A DNA stretch of 49,646 bases from Bacteroidales bacterium (GCA_017620335.1 JAFZQO010000001.1:1-49646), one strand, 5' to 3'. Positions 33,370 through 41,370 are shown, counted from the first letter of the stretch. Numbers and translations: made by a program. Notes: generated by a model from the sequence alone, not told the origin.

Positions 33370-34190
33370 CGCTCCCTGATGTTCCAGAAGGAAAGCCTGA
33401 GCTGCGACTCGACGGTATTCTCCACGTCGTCCGGCAGCAGGGGGAAGAAGTCCAGTCCCGTGATCGCCTCCAGTTCGTTCACCGTCATGGCGCAGTCGTC
33501 CAGCCAGTAGCGCTTGTCGTCGTTGTCCATCGTGAAGGCGATGGAGTGGTACTTGCCGTTCTTGTACGCCAGCACCGCCTTGAAGAAGCTGTCCGGCACC
33601 ACGACGTCCCTGTCGCCTATGGTTCCGTATTTGTTGGTTCCGATGATAGGACCTGTAACTACCCACACCTTGCCGAACTCGCGGGCCCAGCTGCGGACCT
33701 GCTTCTCAAGGTAGTTCCAGTCGTTCTTGTTGAGCTCCCGGTCCTGGGGGCAGATGTTGGTGAGGTAGAAAGTCTCGCCCATGGCCTCCGCGTCCCACTC
33801 GAAGTCCGCGGCGGGCGCCATGTGCCCGCGGCTCCAGTTGTAGTCGTAATAGTCCTCGCGCATCGCCTGGGTGCTGCCGTAAGACGGGTCCATGCGGAAT
33901 ACGTATTCGTCCCTGTCGAGGTCTCCGCGGGTCTCCTCGTCCGTGAGCTCGTAAGCCACCCAGTACGGTATGAGGGCATCTGCGTTGTAGGAGATGACGA
34001 AACCGTTGTGGGTCAGGATGATGTCGTCGGCGTCGCAGGCGGGGAGCTCCATGAGTCCCTCTGGGACGTTGCCCTGGGGCTCCCCGCCGGACATGATGCC
34101 GTCGAGGAAGCCTGTCTCCTTCTGTATGAGGTAGATGGCGCAGAGTGCAATCAGGGCTATGGCCGAGAGGAGGGAGGAGCGTTTTTTCAT
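33366..34190 (-). CDS. Exported DNA/RNA non-specific endonuclease
   Basis: 274 residues from the ATG at 34190. A signal peptide or anchor (KKRSSLLSAIALIALCAIYLIQ) puts it outside the cytoplasm. The betabeta-alpha-metal nuclease motif appears as NWSRGHMAPAADF, with the catalytic His; the usual DRGH Asp is Ser here. A downstream Asn in YLTNICPQDRELNKNDW is the probable metal ligand. The family (NUC1/Serratia type) cuts DNA and RNA without sequence preference; in this location it may be a periplasmic or surface scavenger. It has its own promoter and no clear operon partner. Confidence 0.88.
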   Translation of the reverse strand: MKKRSSLLSAIALIALCAIYLIQKETGFLDGIMSGGEPQGNVPEGLMELPACDADDIILTHNGFVISYNADALIPYWVAYELTDEETRGDLDRDEYVFRMDPSYGSTQAMREDYYDYNWSRGHMAPAADFEWDAEAMGETFYLTNICPQDRELNKNDWNYLEKQVRSWAREFGKVWVVTGPIIGTNKYGTIGDRDVVVPDSFFKAVLAYKNGKYHSIAFTMDNDDKRYWLDDCAMTVNELEAITGLDFFPLLPDDVENTVESQLRLSFWNIRER

Positions 34191-34207
34191 CTTGCGGGTC
34201 GTTTCTG

Positions 34208-34215
34208 CAAAAATA
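34208..34215 (-). promoter_or_regulatory. -7 box TATTTTTG for the nuclease gene
   Basis: An exact minus-strand TAnnTTTG match 17 bases upstream of the ATG at 34190. Confidence 0.65.
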
Positions 34216-34258
34216 ATCATTCCCGGCCAATGGTCGATGATATTAGAAAATAAATTCG

Positions 34259-34266
34259 TATAATTG
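34259..34266 (+). promoter_or_regulatory. Possible -7 box TATAATTG for the 11-mer repeat gene
   Basis: One mismatch from TAnnTTTG, 41 bases upstream of the ATG at 34308. Confidence 0.45.
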
Positions 34267-34307
34267 CAGATACACGCCGATAATCCAACAATCTAAATCA
34301 TAAGCTT

Positions 34308-34964
34308 ATGTCAGAAGAAATCAACGGAAAAGTCGAGGAGATCGATGATGAGATCCGCGACAAGGTAGAAGAAGCCGCAGAAGCGGTGGAGGAAGGCGTG
34401 AACGAGGCTGCCGAGGCCGTCGAGGCCGAAGTCGACGAGGCGGCTGAAGCCGTGAACGACAGGAAGGAGGAGTTCAACCAGAAGGTCGATGAGGTGAAAG
34501 CCGACGTCAAGGAGGCTTATGAGAATGTGAAGGAGAAGGCCTCTGAGACCTTCAAGGATGTGAAGGAAGGTGCGGCGGCGGCTTTCGCCACGGCCAAGGA
34601 GAAAGCCCAGAGCACCGTCGAGGACATCAAGAAGGAGATTGACGACTACTCGGACCAGATGGATCCGGACGACGTGTCGAAGAACAGGCTGATGGCGGTC
34701 CTCGCATACATCGGACCCCTCGTGCTGATACCCATCTTCGCCGCGAAGGACTCCAAGTTCGCGAAATTCCATGCGAACCAGGGTCTCATACTCTTCCTGC
34801 TCGAGATCGTTTTCTGCGTGCTCGGAGGACTGAAGTTCATCGGATGGCTCTTCGACCTCTGCAACATCGTGGTCGCCATCCTCGCCATCGTGGGTATCAT
34901 CTATGCAGCCCAGGGCAAGGCCAAGGAGCTTCCCGTGGTCGGCAACTGGACCATCCTGAAATAG
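34308..34964 (+). CDS. 11-residue-repeat amphipathic protein with Tic20/DUF4870-like membrane tail
   Basis: 218 residues. Residues 10-119 divide without a gap into ten 11-residue units, such as EEAAEAVEEGV, NEAAEAVEAEV, EKASETFKDVK and EKAQSTVEDIK, with hydrophobic residues at positions 3, 7 and near 10. This is the 11/3 amphipathic helix pattern seen in LEA proteins, apolipoproteins and synuclein. The C-terminal part (about 128-218) has NRLMAVLAYIGPLVLIPI, FHANQGLILF and two more hydrophobic segments, resembling DUF4870/Tic20-like membrane domains. There is no signal peptide. A long surface-lying helix tethered to the inner membrane is likely; a stress or membrane-curvature role is inference. 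It is monocistronic with a strong terminator. Confidence 0.8.
   Translation: MSEEINGKVEEIDDEIRDKVEEAAEAVEEGVNEAAEAVEAEVDEAAEAVNDRKEEFNQKVDEVKADVKEAYENVKEKASETFKDVKEGAAAAFATAKEKAQSTVEDIKKEIDDYSDQMDPDDVSKNRLMAVLAYIGPLVLIPIFAAKDSKFAKFHANQGLILFLLEIVFCVLGGLKFIGWLFDLCNIVVAILAIVGIIYAAQGKAKELPVVGNWTILK
34335..34664 (+). repeat. 33-base coding period (ten 11-residue units)
   Basis: Codons 10-119 of the gene at 34308-34964. Units 2, 3 and 4 are most alike and share the EAAEAV core; later units have diverged at the DNA level but keep the period. Confidence 0.75.
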
Positions 34965-34977
34965 AGGATCCGGTCAT

Positions 34978-35019
34978 TGACGTAAAAGTGCGGCCCCTGG
35001 GGACCGCACTTTTACGTCA
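34978..35019. terminator. 16-bp palindromic bidirectional terminator
   Basis: Bases 34978-34993 and 35004-35019 are perfect reverse complements. The loop (34994-35003) has CCCC and GGGG that can pair further. The arms contain AAAA and TTTT respectively. It serves the repeat-protein gene and, from the other side, the nucleotidyltransferase gene ending at 35042. Confidence 0.8.
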
Positions 35020-35041
35020 TTCCGAGCGAAGCGGAGGAACC
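35020..35041. repeat. Second copy of the GAGCGAAGCG intergenic element
   Basis: ATTCCGAGCGAAGCG directly follows the palindromic terminator, matching the reverse complement of the element near 225-243 with one or two differences. Confidence 0.45.
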
Positions 35042-35971
35042 TTAATACAGTGGCGAAGGGTATACGCCCTTGTCGGCCAGTTCCCTGAACTTGGCCACCA
35101 CTGCCGGCCGGTCCTCCTTGTATGTGACGCCGAACCAGCGTGAAGGCGTGGAGAGCACTTCCGTACGTGCCTGTCCGGACTTGACCAGGCAGTCGACGGC
35201 GTAAGGGATGTAGAACTCCTTCTTCATCTCACCGATATTCTTCTCCAGGAAACCTTCGAAGATGGCGGTGCTGCCCTCGAAGTAGTCGGGGGTGAATCCC
35301 CACATGTTCATGGAGCAGAGTGCCTTGCCGTCGAGGACGACGCGCTCGCCTGTGGCGGAGTTGTCGCCGCGGACGGCGCCGTCCGGCTCCAGCATGATGC
35401 TGAGGTGCTCGACTATGTCGGTCAGGTTGTTGTCAGCGTCGTATGAGCAGATGCCGCGGCTGACACCGCCCGATTCGGAAAGGGTGTTGTCCAGTTCGAA
35501 ACCCACGATGGAATAAACTCCGCGGCTGTTTTCGTGCGCGCGGAGCCAGTCGCCGAGTATGCGGAACGAGTCCTTTCCGTAATAGTCGTCACCGTTGATG
35601 ACGGCGAAGGGCTCACGGATGACGTCAGCTGCCATCAATACCGCATGGGCGGTACCCCAGGGCTTCTGGCGTTCGGGGTTGAGCGTGAAACGGGCGGGGA
35701 TCTTGTCCAGTTCCTGGGTGACGAAGACGAACTCGAGAGGCTCGCCGTCGATGCACCTGACACCGGCGTATTTCTGCCGGACGGTCTGCTCCATCTGTTC
35801 GCGGAAATACTCCCGTACGATGTACACGACCTTTCCGAAGCCGGCCTGGACGGCGTCGTAGATGGAATAATCGATGATGGTTTCGCCGGACGGCCCGAGG
35901 CCGTCCATCTGCTTGAGTCCACCGTAGCGGCTGCCCATTCCGGCGGCCAGTACCAACAATGTAGGTTTCAT
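35042..35971 (-). CDS. Sugar-phosphate nucleotidyltransferase
   Basis: 309 residues. The N terminus LVLAAGMGSRYGGLKQMDGLG is the nucleotide-binding signature of NTP_transferase enzymes, and FAVINGDDYYGKDSF contains the metal-binding Asp pair. A long central part (about 110-240) includes GTAHAVLMAADVI for sugar-phosphate binding. This group is common in Bacteroidetes but its sugar is not established; UTP- or dTTP-dependent activity is possible. It is monocistronic, with a promoter divergent from the FtsB-like gene. Confidence 0.82.
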   Translation of the reverse strand: MKPTLLVLAAGMGSRYGGLKQMDGLGPSGETIIDYSIYDAVQAGFGKVVYIVREYFREQMEQTVRQKYAGVRCIDGEPLEFVFVTQELDKIPARFTLNPERQKPWGTAHAVLMAADVIREPFAVINGDDYYGKDSFRILGDWLRAHENSRGVYSIVGFELDNTLSESGGVSRGICSYDADNNLTDIVEHLSIMLEPDGAVRGDNSATGERVVLDGKALCSMNMWGFTPDYFEGSTAIFEGFLEKNIGEMKKEFYIPYAVDCLVKSGQARTEVLSTPSRWFGVTYKEDRPAVVAKFRELADKGVYPSPLY

Positions 35972-35994
35972 CTGTTTTTTCTCTTTTATCTCTG

Positions 35995-36002
35995 CAAATT
36001 TA
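35995..36002 (-). promoter_or_regulatory. -7 box TAAATTTG for the nucleotidyltransferase
   Basis: A minus-strand TAnnTTTG match 23 bases upstream of the ATG at 35971, two bases from the divergent plus-strand box. Confidence 0.65.
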
Positions 36003-36004
36003 GC

Positions 36005-36012
36005 TATTTTTG
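36005..36012 (+). promoter_or_regulatory. -7 box TATTTTTG for the FtsB-like gene and fucP
   Basis: An exact plus-strand TAnnTTTG match 16 bases upstream of the ATG at 36029. The leader would be about 10 bases. Confidence 0.65.
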
Positions 36013-36028
36013 TACAAATACGAGTGAA

Positions 36029-36352
36029 ATGGGCAAGTTCAGCAAAATATGGAACAGATCAAAGGACGGGGCCAACCATGAGGAGAGGTCGTTTGTCCGG
36101 TACGCCATCGTTTCCACGGTCATCTTCCTGCTGTTCATCTGCGTGATCAAGCGGGACAATCTCTTCCGCTGGATAGAGGCCGGTCTCACCATCCACAGGC
36201 AGGAGAAGCAGATGGAGTACTACGACGCCGACATCGCCCGGCTCAAGGACGAGCTGAACAGCCTGACCACCGACAGGGACACGCTGGAGAAGTTCGCCCG
36301 CGAGAAGTTCCTCTTCGCCGAGCCCGGCGAGGACGTTTATGTACAAGAATAA
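36029..36352 (+). CDS. Septum formation initiator family protein (FtsB/DivIC-like)
   Basis: 107 residues from the ATG at 36029. A basic N terminus, one membrane helix (about 24-41, RYAIVSTVIFLLFICVI), and a coiled coil (about 55-90, RQEKQMEYYDADIARLKDELNSLTTDRDTLEKFAREKF) ending with the FAREKFLFAEPGE segment typical of DivIC/FtsB. It would form a divisome complex with FtsL and FtsQ. Longer in-frame readings from 35534 are antisense to the nucleotidyltransferase and are rejected. fucP starts 9 bases downstream, a pairing without a clear logic. Confidence 0.88.
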   Translation: MGKFSKIWNRSKDGANHEERSFVRYAIVSTVIFLLFICVIKRDNLFRWIEAGLTIHRQEKQMEYYDADIARLKDELNSLTTDRDTLEKFAREKFLFAEPGEDVYVQE

Positions 36353-36361
36353 TCCTTAGCC

Positions 36362-37567
36362 ATGAAAACCGTCGAAAAGAAGTATCTGGTACCGTTCATC
36401 CTGGTCACTTCGCTCTTCCTTCTTTGGGGCATCGCCAACAACATGACCGATACGCTCCTGAGCGCGTTCAAGAGGATCATGTCGATGTCGGACACGCAGA
36501 CCTCGCTCATCCAGCTGGCTTTCTACGGATCCTACTTCTGCTTCGCCCTTCCCGCCGCGATCTTCATACGGAAGAAGTCCTACAAGAGCGGAGTCATCCT
36601 CGGTCTCGGACTTTATGCCGCGGGAGCGATACTGTTCCTCCCGGCTGCAAAGGCCGCTTCCTACGGTTTTTATCTGATGGCCATATACATTCTCGCCGGA
36701 GGCTGCTCCGTGCTGGAAACGACGGCCAATCCCTATATCCTCGCCATGGGCGCTCCGGAGACGGCCACGCGCCGCCTCAATGTCGCGCAAGCGTTCAACC
36801 CGCTGGGGTCCATCACCGGCATCCTTCTCAGCAAATATTTCATCCTTAAGGACATATCCCTTTATTCCATCTCCGGAACATATATGACGCTGGGCCTGGT
36901 GCTGCTCGCCATCCTCATAGTGATGCTTTTCGCACGCATGCCCGAGGGCAGGGACGACGGGGCTGCCGATTCGCTCCGGGCGACCTTCGGGCGCCTGCTG
37001 AAGAACCGCCGCTACGCCTTCGGCGTCGTGGCGCAGTTCTTCTACGTCGGCGCCCAGATCGGCGTCTGGTCCTTCACCATCCGTCTCGTGATGCAGGAGC
37101 TCGGGATCGTCGAGGCCCAGGGTGCGACGCTGTACCTGATCAGTATCATCTGCTTCAGTGTCGCACGCTTCCTGTTTACCTGGCTCATGAAGTATTTCCG
37201 CCCGGCCAGGCTGCTGCTGTTCGCCGCCGCGGCCGACATAGTGCTGTCGCTACTTGTTGTGGTTCTGGGCGGCACCGGATGGCCGTGCGTGATAGCATTG
37301 ATCGCGGTTAGTTTCTTCATGTCCCTGATGTTCCCGACCATTTACGGACTGGCCCTTGACGGCGTCGAGGATCCGGCGCAGGGCGGCTATGCCGGCGATG
37401 CCAAGATCGGGGCCTCGGGCCTGATCATGGCCATCCTCGGCGGAGCCCTCATCACCCCGCTCCAGGCCATGGTCTCGGACGTGTTCGGCATCAACCTGGC
37501 GTATCTCGTACCGCTGGTCTGCTTCGCCGTGGTCTTCGGCTATGCATTCATGCTGCGCCGCACCTGA
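36362..37567 (+). CDS. fucP: FucP-type sugar:proton symporter (MFS)
   Basis: 401 residues with twelve membrane segments. NNMTDTLL (about 25-32) has the Asp equivalent to the proton-handling Asp of E. coli FucP, and LETTANPY (about 120-127) has the membrane Glu of the fucose binding site. MFPTIYGLAL and the KIGASGLIMAILGGALITPLQ segment near the C terminus are also family features. It probably imports L-fucose or a related hexose with a proton. It is co-directional with the FtsB-like gene, 9 bases downstream. Confidence 0.85.
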   Translation: MKTVEKKYLVPFILVTSLFLLWGIANNMTDTLLSAFKRIMSMSDTQTSLIQLAFYGSYFCFALPAAIFIRKKSYKSGVILGLGLYAAGAILFLPAAKAASYGFYLMAIYILAGGCSVLETTANPYILAMGAPETATRRLNVAQAFNPLGSITGILLSKYFILKDISLYSISGTYMTLGLVLLAILIVMLFARMPEGRDDGAADSLRATFGRLLKNRRYAFGVVAQFFYVGAQIGVWSFTIRLVMQELGIVEAQGATLYLISIICFSVARFLFTWLMKYFRPARLLLFAAAADIVLSLLVVVLGGTGWPCVIALIAVSFFMSLMFPTIYGLALDGVEDPAQGGYAGDAKIGASGLIMAILGGALITPLQAMVSDVFGINLAYLVPLVCFAVVFGYAFMLRRT

Positions 37568-37693
37568 TAAAAAGGTAAATATTAACGAAAAACCCCCTTA
37601 GGATTCCTCTCAAGGATTGTTTATACCGAAAAGAGTCCGTAGCATTGCGCCGTAAACCCGGCGTCCCGTCAGGGGAGCCACAAATACTTTACT

Positions 37694-38047
37694 ATGAAAA
37701 AGATACTTGAAGTTCTCCAGTATGGGGATTTCGATATCCGTTTCAATACGGATATAAAAGCGTCGGAAACCCCGGATATCATTCCCGATATCACAAGCCG
37801 TATCGCCATCGCCATGTCAACGAGCCTTTGGGGCGGAAACGAGCGTGAGATTCTCGCCATAATCCGTGCGTTATCGATAGCAGACCTGGCTCTCAGCATA
37901 AACAGGGAGGAGATGGTCAGTTATCTGGACGACTGCTCAGAAATGCTCGCCCGCTCCTTTGCTGAAGCGAGGGAATTGTTTGAGAAGGGTGGAGGTGAAG
38001 TGACAGTCTTCCCGCCGCATGCCATGCCGCCCGATATCAAGAGCTGA
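37694..38047 (+). CDS. Conserved small helical protein of unknown function
   Basis: 117 residues with no signal peptide or membrane segment. The sequence begins MKKILEVLQYGDFDIRFNTDI, has a polar, probably helical middle (ISRIAIAMSTSLWGGNEREILAIIRALSIADLAL) and a charged, amphipathic C-terminal helix. I do not recognise the family; composition suggests a soluble cytosolic protein. It is 126 bases after fucP and has no clear -7 box. Its stop lies 22 bases from the convergent nitroreductase stop. Coding potential is supported by normal codon use and composition. Confidence 0.6.
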   Translation: MKKILEVLQYGDFDIRFNTDIKASETPDIIPDITSRIAIAMSTSLWGGNEREILAIIRALSIADLALSINREEMVSYLDDCSEMLARSFAEARELFEKGGGEVTVFPPHAMPPDIKS

Positions 38048-38069
38048 CCATGCAGCGGGTCGTGTCAGA

Positions 38070-38702
38070 CTAGTAGAAGCGGACGATTTCGTCGATGGGC
38101 TTGCGGTCGGGACGGCGGGGGTCGGAGGCGCGCTTGCCGAGGCTGATGACGGCCATGACCTGCTCGTTTTCGGGAATACCGAAGAGCTGGCGCAGGCCGT
38201 CGGCGTCGCGCATGCCCATGATCAGGGTGTCGAAGCCCTGCTCGCGTGCCTTGAGGATGAAGTAGGCGTTGCTGAGGCCGTTGTCATAGGCGCCCCAGCC
38301 GTCGGCGACAGCGTCGGCGGGGTTGCCGCGGCCGAAGCCCGACTGGCCTTTGACGAAGGTCGAGACTATCATGACGGGGGCGTTGGTGGTGTTCCTGGAG
38401 TTGCCGCCGATGAGTCCCTTGACTGCCGTCACCTTCTCTTCGCTCATTGCGACATAGTAGCGTGTGGTCTGGGTGTTGGCCCAGGAGGGTGCCTCCATGG
38501 CCGTTGCTATCAGGGCACGCACCTCAGCCTCGGAGATGGTCGTGCCTGCGGCGTAGTCGCGCACGCTGCGGCGCGAAGCTACGATCTCGTCGAAAGTTGA
38601 GCCGGCGGCGGCTTGGGAGCCGCCTTCGATGTTGACGCCGCAGCCCGGCAGCAGCGTCATTGCGGCGAACAGGGCCGCGATGATGGAGATGGCGTTTTTC
38701 AT
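38070..38702 (-). CDS. Exported nitroreductase-like lipoprotein
   Basis: 210 residues from the ATG at 38702; upstream in-frame starts overlap the promoter. A lipoprotein signal ends at LLPGC. The mature part is a nitroreductase fold: FDEIVASRRSVRDYAAGT is the usual N-terminal FMN-binding segment, followed by APSWANTQ, APVMIVSTF and AKSNAYFILKAREQGFDTLIMGM-like segments. Most family members are cytosolic flavoenzymes, so a membrane-attached, extracytoplasmic one is unusual and would need FMN outside. It has a good promoter at 38730-38737. Confidence 0.85.
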   Translation of the reverse strand: MKNAISIIAALFAAMTLLPGCGVNIEGGSQAAAGSTFDEIVASRRSVRDYAAGTTISEAEVRALIATAMEAPSWANTQTTRYYVAMSEEKVTAVKGLIGGNSRNTTNAPVMIVSTFVKGQSGFGRGNPADAVADGWGAYDNGLSNAYFILKAREQGFDTLIMGMRDADGLRQLFGIPENEQVMAVISLGKRASDPRRPDRKPIDEIVRFY

Positions 38703-38729
38703 TGTTCCTGAATATAATAGTGTCGTTGA

Positions 38730-38737
38730 CAAATATA
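38730..38737 (-). promoter_or_regulatory. -7 box TATATTTG for the nitroreductase gene
   Basis: An exact minus-strand TAnnTTTG match 28 bases upstream of the ATG at 38702. Confidence 0.65.
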
Positions 38738-38772
38738 TAACGATTAATTTTCTTTAGTGTCCTTTTTTTTGT

Positions 38773-38779
38773 TAAATTG
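38773..38779 (+). promoter_or_regulatory. Possible promoter (T-run, GTTAAATTG) for the GH9 gene
   Basis: Nine T (38763-38770 and nearby) followed by GTTAAATTG, the same composition as the exbB and GH115 upstream regions. It lies 54 bases upstream of the ATG at 38833. Confidence 0.45.
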
Positions 38780-38832
38780 CACGAAAACCAGGGACATTGA
38801 TTTATTATCAACTCCAAATACAACTTATATTC

Positions 38833-41370
38833 ATGAAAAAACTTTTATTGACGTTGGCGGCGCTGGCCGCTTCGGGGGCATTGAGCGCTAGTGCTCAGAC
38901 CTTGAAAATGAACGATCTCGAGTATTTTGAGGCAAGAGGCACAAATGTGCTCGTTTACAACAACCTTTACAACGGAAGCTTTTACGACGAGAAGTTCGCA
39001 GGCCTCGAAATCATCCAGCGCGGCGAGCGCATCTGCACCGGCGGCGGCGTCCGCCTGATGAACACCCCTGAACAATGGGACATCTTCGGCGACATCACCG
39101 CCAGGGAAGTGGACCGCGCCAAGAGCAGCGTGGAGGTCGAGATGACCTATGCGGACTATGGCTTCGCCCCCAGGCTCAGGGTTACGCCCAAGGACAAGGG
39201 CGTCCTTATCCAGATACTCCTCAGCGAGCCAGTGCCGCAGAACCTGGTCGGCAAGGCCGGCTTCAACCTCGAGTTCTTCCCTGCCTCTTATTTCGGAAAG
39301 AATTATCTTGTGGACGGCAAGGCGAGGATACTGCCCAAATACCCCATGCACGACACCGAGGTGCACCCCGTTTCCGAGAAGATCACGCAGTATTTCGGCG
39401 AATCCACCTTCGACGACAGGGGCAGGGGAGACTTCCTTGTGCCTCTCGCCATGTCCACCGGACACCGGATCGTCCTGGCTCCGGAAGACGACGCCCTCAG
39501 GGTCAGCGTTTCCTCCGAGAGCGAAGTCAGCATCTTTGACGGCCGTCACCTCGCCCAGAACGGCATGTTCGTCCTCCGCTCCCTGCTCCCGGCCGGCAAG
39601 ACTGGTGTCGTCCTTGAGTGGTATCTGGAGCCCAGTGTCTCCGATGACTGGATCCGCAAGCCCAATATCGGCTTTTCCCAGGTAGGTTATTCCCCCGCCC
39701 AGAAGAAGGTCGCCGTGGTGGAGCTCGACAAGAACGACACTCCTGCCGCGACCGCGAAGCTGCTCAAGGTCAACCCTGACGGCTCCAGGACCGTCGCCAA
39801 GACCATCACCGCAAAGTTCTGGGGTGAGTTCCACCACCGTTACAACTACGTTCAGCTGGACTTCTCGGATGTCCGCGAGCCCGGCCTCTACTGCATCGAA
39901 TATCAGGGCGTGGAGACCAACGCCTTCCCCATAGACAAGAGCATCTACAGCGACAAGTGGCATCCTTCCATGGACATCTCGCTCGTAGTAAACATGGACC
40001 ACATGGAGGTCAACGAAGCCTACAGGATCTGGCACGGGCGCGCGAATATGGACGACGCCCTGCAGGCCCCCGCAAATGTCCGTCTGCACGACGGCTATTA
40101 CCAGGGTGACCAGACCAATACAAAGTATCAGCCGCTCGAGCACATTCCCGGTCTTGCGGTCGGCGGATGGTATGATGCCGGCGACTTCGACATCCAGGCC
40201 AATTCCGTCCTCAACACCACTGAGGACCTTGCATATATATGGCGTTATTTCCGTCCCGAGAGGGACCAGACCCTCATCGACGAAAATACACAGTATGCCG
40301 ATATCCACGTTCCAGACGGCATTCCCGACAATGTCCAGCTGATCATGCACGGTACGCTCAATATCAACGCACAGGTCGAGAACATCGGCTTCGTGGCCCA
40401 GGTCATCGGCCAGCCGGACATGCATCACTACCATCATCTCGGTGACGCCCTGACACTTACTGACGGCAAGATTTACGACCCTTCGCTCGCGCGTTACGAG
40501 GTAAGGGGAGACCGTTCCGGAACCCCTGACGACCGCTACGTCTTCACCAGCCGGTTCAGCCCCGCCGGAACGATGCAGGACATCGTTTCCCTGGCCGCCG
40601 CCTACCCGGCCCTCAAGGATTACTTCCCCGAGGAGGCCGAGCGCTCCTTGAAGAATGCCATAATGCTCTGGAACAAGTATTACGAGGCCGCTGCCCCGAA
40701 CAACAACGCCAGCCAGGGCGGCAGGCGCGGGGGCGGCGACTCCAGGATCAATGCAGCCATCGAGCTGTGGTTCGCCACGGGAGATGCCAAGTACAAGGAC
40801 TTCTTCCTTCCCATATTGGAGAACGCGCTCGCGGCGGGTACCTCCGCCAACCTCGCCACCGCGCTCAAGGTCTATCCTTACATGGACAAGGGATTCCAGG
40901 ACAAGGTGAAGGCCCTCGTTCCCGCTTACGTGAGGAATCTCACCACAAACGGCCGTGACAACCCTTACGGCGTCGCCATCACCGGAGCCACCTGGGCGGG
41001 CAACGCCAATGTCATCTCAACCGCTTACAACTGTTACAGGATATGGAAACTGTTCCCTGACATGATCGATCCCGAGTTCGTCCTTGCCGGCATGAACTAT
41101 ATCCTGGGATGCCATCCTTACACCAATTTTTCCTTCGTCACCGCCGTTGGAGTCAATACCAAGAACGCCGCATACGGCAACAACCGTGCGGACTACTCCG
41201 TAATCCCCGGAGGCATCGTCCCCGGCCTTCTCGTCAAGGAGGATTTCTACGAGAACAAGGACGACTATCCGTTCCACTGGGGCGAGAACGAGTGTTGCAT
41301 TAACACCGCTCCCCAGTACGTGCTGCTCTGCCTCGCCGCTGATGAGATAGTCCGGTATCTCAACGATTGA
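38833..41370 (+). CDS. Glycoside hydrolase family 9 enzyme with extra N-terminal domain
   Basis: 845 residues from the ATG at 38833. A signal peptide (MKKLLLTLAALAASGALSASA) is followed by a beta-rich region of about 240 residues with no known match, then a CelD_N-type Ig-like domain (from IGFSQVGYSPAQKKVAVVEL, about 278-365), then the (alpha/alpha)6 GH9 barrel. Catalytic Asp448 and Asp451 lie in WYDAGDF, and the proton donor Glu820 lies in GENECCINTAP. The family cuts beta-1,4-glucans and related chains. A Gly/Arg-rich loop (NNNASQGGRRGGG) near residue 630 is inserted in the barrel. The 3' end overlaps the convergent GH3 gene by 11 bases. Confidence 0.9.
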   Translation: MKKLLLTLAALAASGALSASAQTLKMNDLEYFEARGTNVLVYNNLYNGSFYDEKFAGLEIIQRGERICTGGGVRLMNTPEQWDIFGDITAREVDRAKSSVEVEMTYADYGFAPRLRVTPKDKGVLIQILLSEPVPQNLVGKAGFNLEFFPASYFGKNYLVDGKARILPKYPMHDTEVHPVSEKITQYFGESTFDDRGRGDFLVPLAMSTGHRIVLAPEDDALRVSVSSESEVSIFDGRHLAQNGMFVLRSLLPAGKTGVVLEWYLEPSVSDDWIRKPNIGFSQVGYSPAQKKVAVVELDKNDTPAATAKLLKVNPDGSRTVAKTITAKFWGEFHHRYNYVQLDFSDVREPGLYCIEYQGVETNAFPIDKSIYSDKWHPSMDISLVVNMDHMEVNEAYRIWHGRANMDDALQAPANVRLHDGYYQGDQTNTKYQPLEHIPGLAVGGWYDAGDFDIQANSVLNTTEDLAYIWRYFRPERDQTLIDENTQYADIHVPDGIPDNVQLIMHGTLNINAQVENIGFVAQVIGQPDMHHYHHLGDALTLTDGKIYDPSLARYEVRGDRSGTPDDRYVFTSRFSPAGTMQDIVSLAAAYPALKDYFPEEAERSLKNAIMLWNKYYEAAAPNNNASQGGRRGGGDSRINAAIELWFATGDAKYKDFFLPILENALAAGTSANLATALKVYPYMDKGFQDKVKALVPAYVRNLTTNGRDNPYGVAITGATWAGNANVISTAYNCYRIWKLFPDMIDPEFVLAGMNYILGCHPYTNFSFVTAVGVNTKNAAYGNNRADYSVIPGGIVPGLLVKEDFYENKDDYPFHWGENECCINTAPQYVLLCLAADEIVRYLND

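Noticed and set aside
38845-40437. Antisense ORF of 530 residues over the GH9 gene
   Set aside because: It is the codon-position shadow of a well-supported GH9 enzyme with all catalytic residues.
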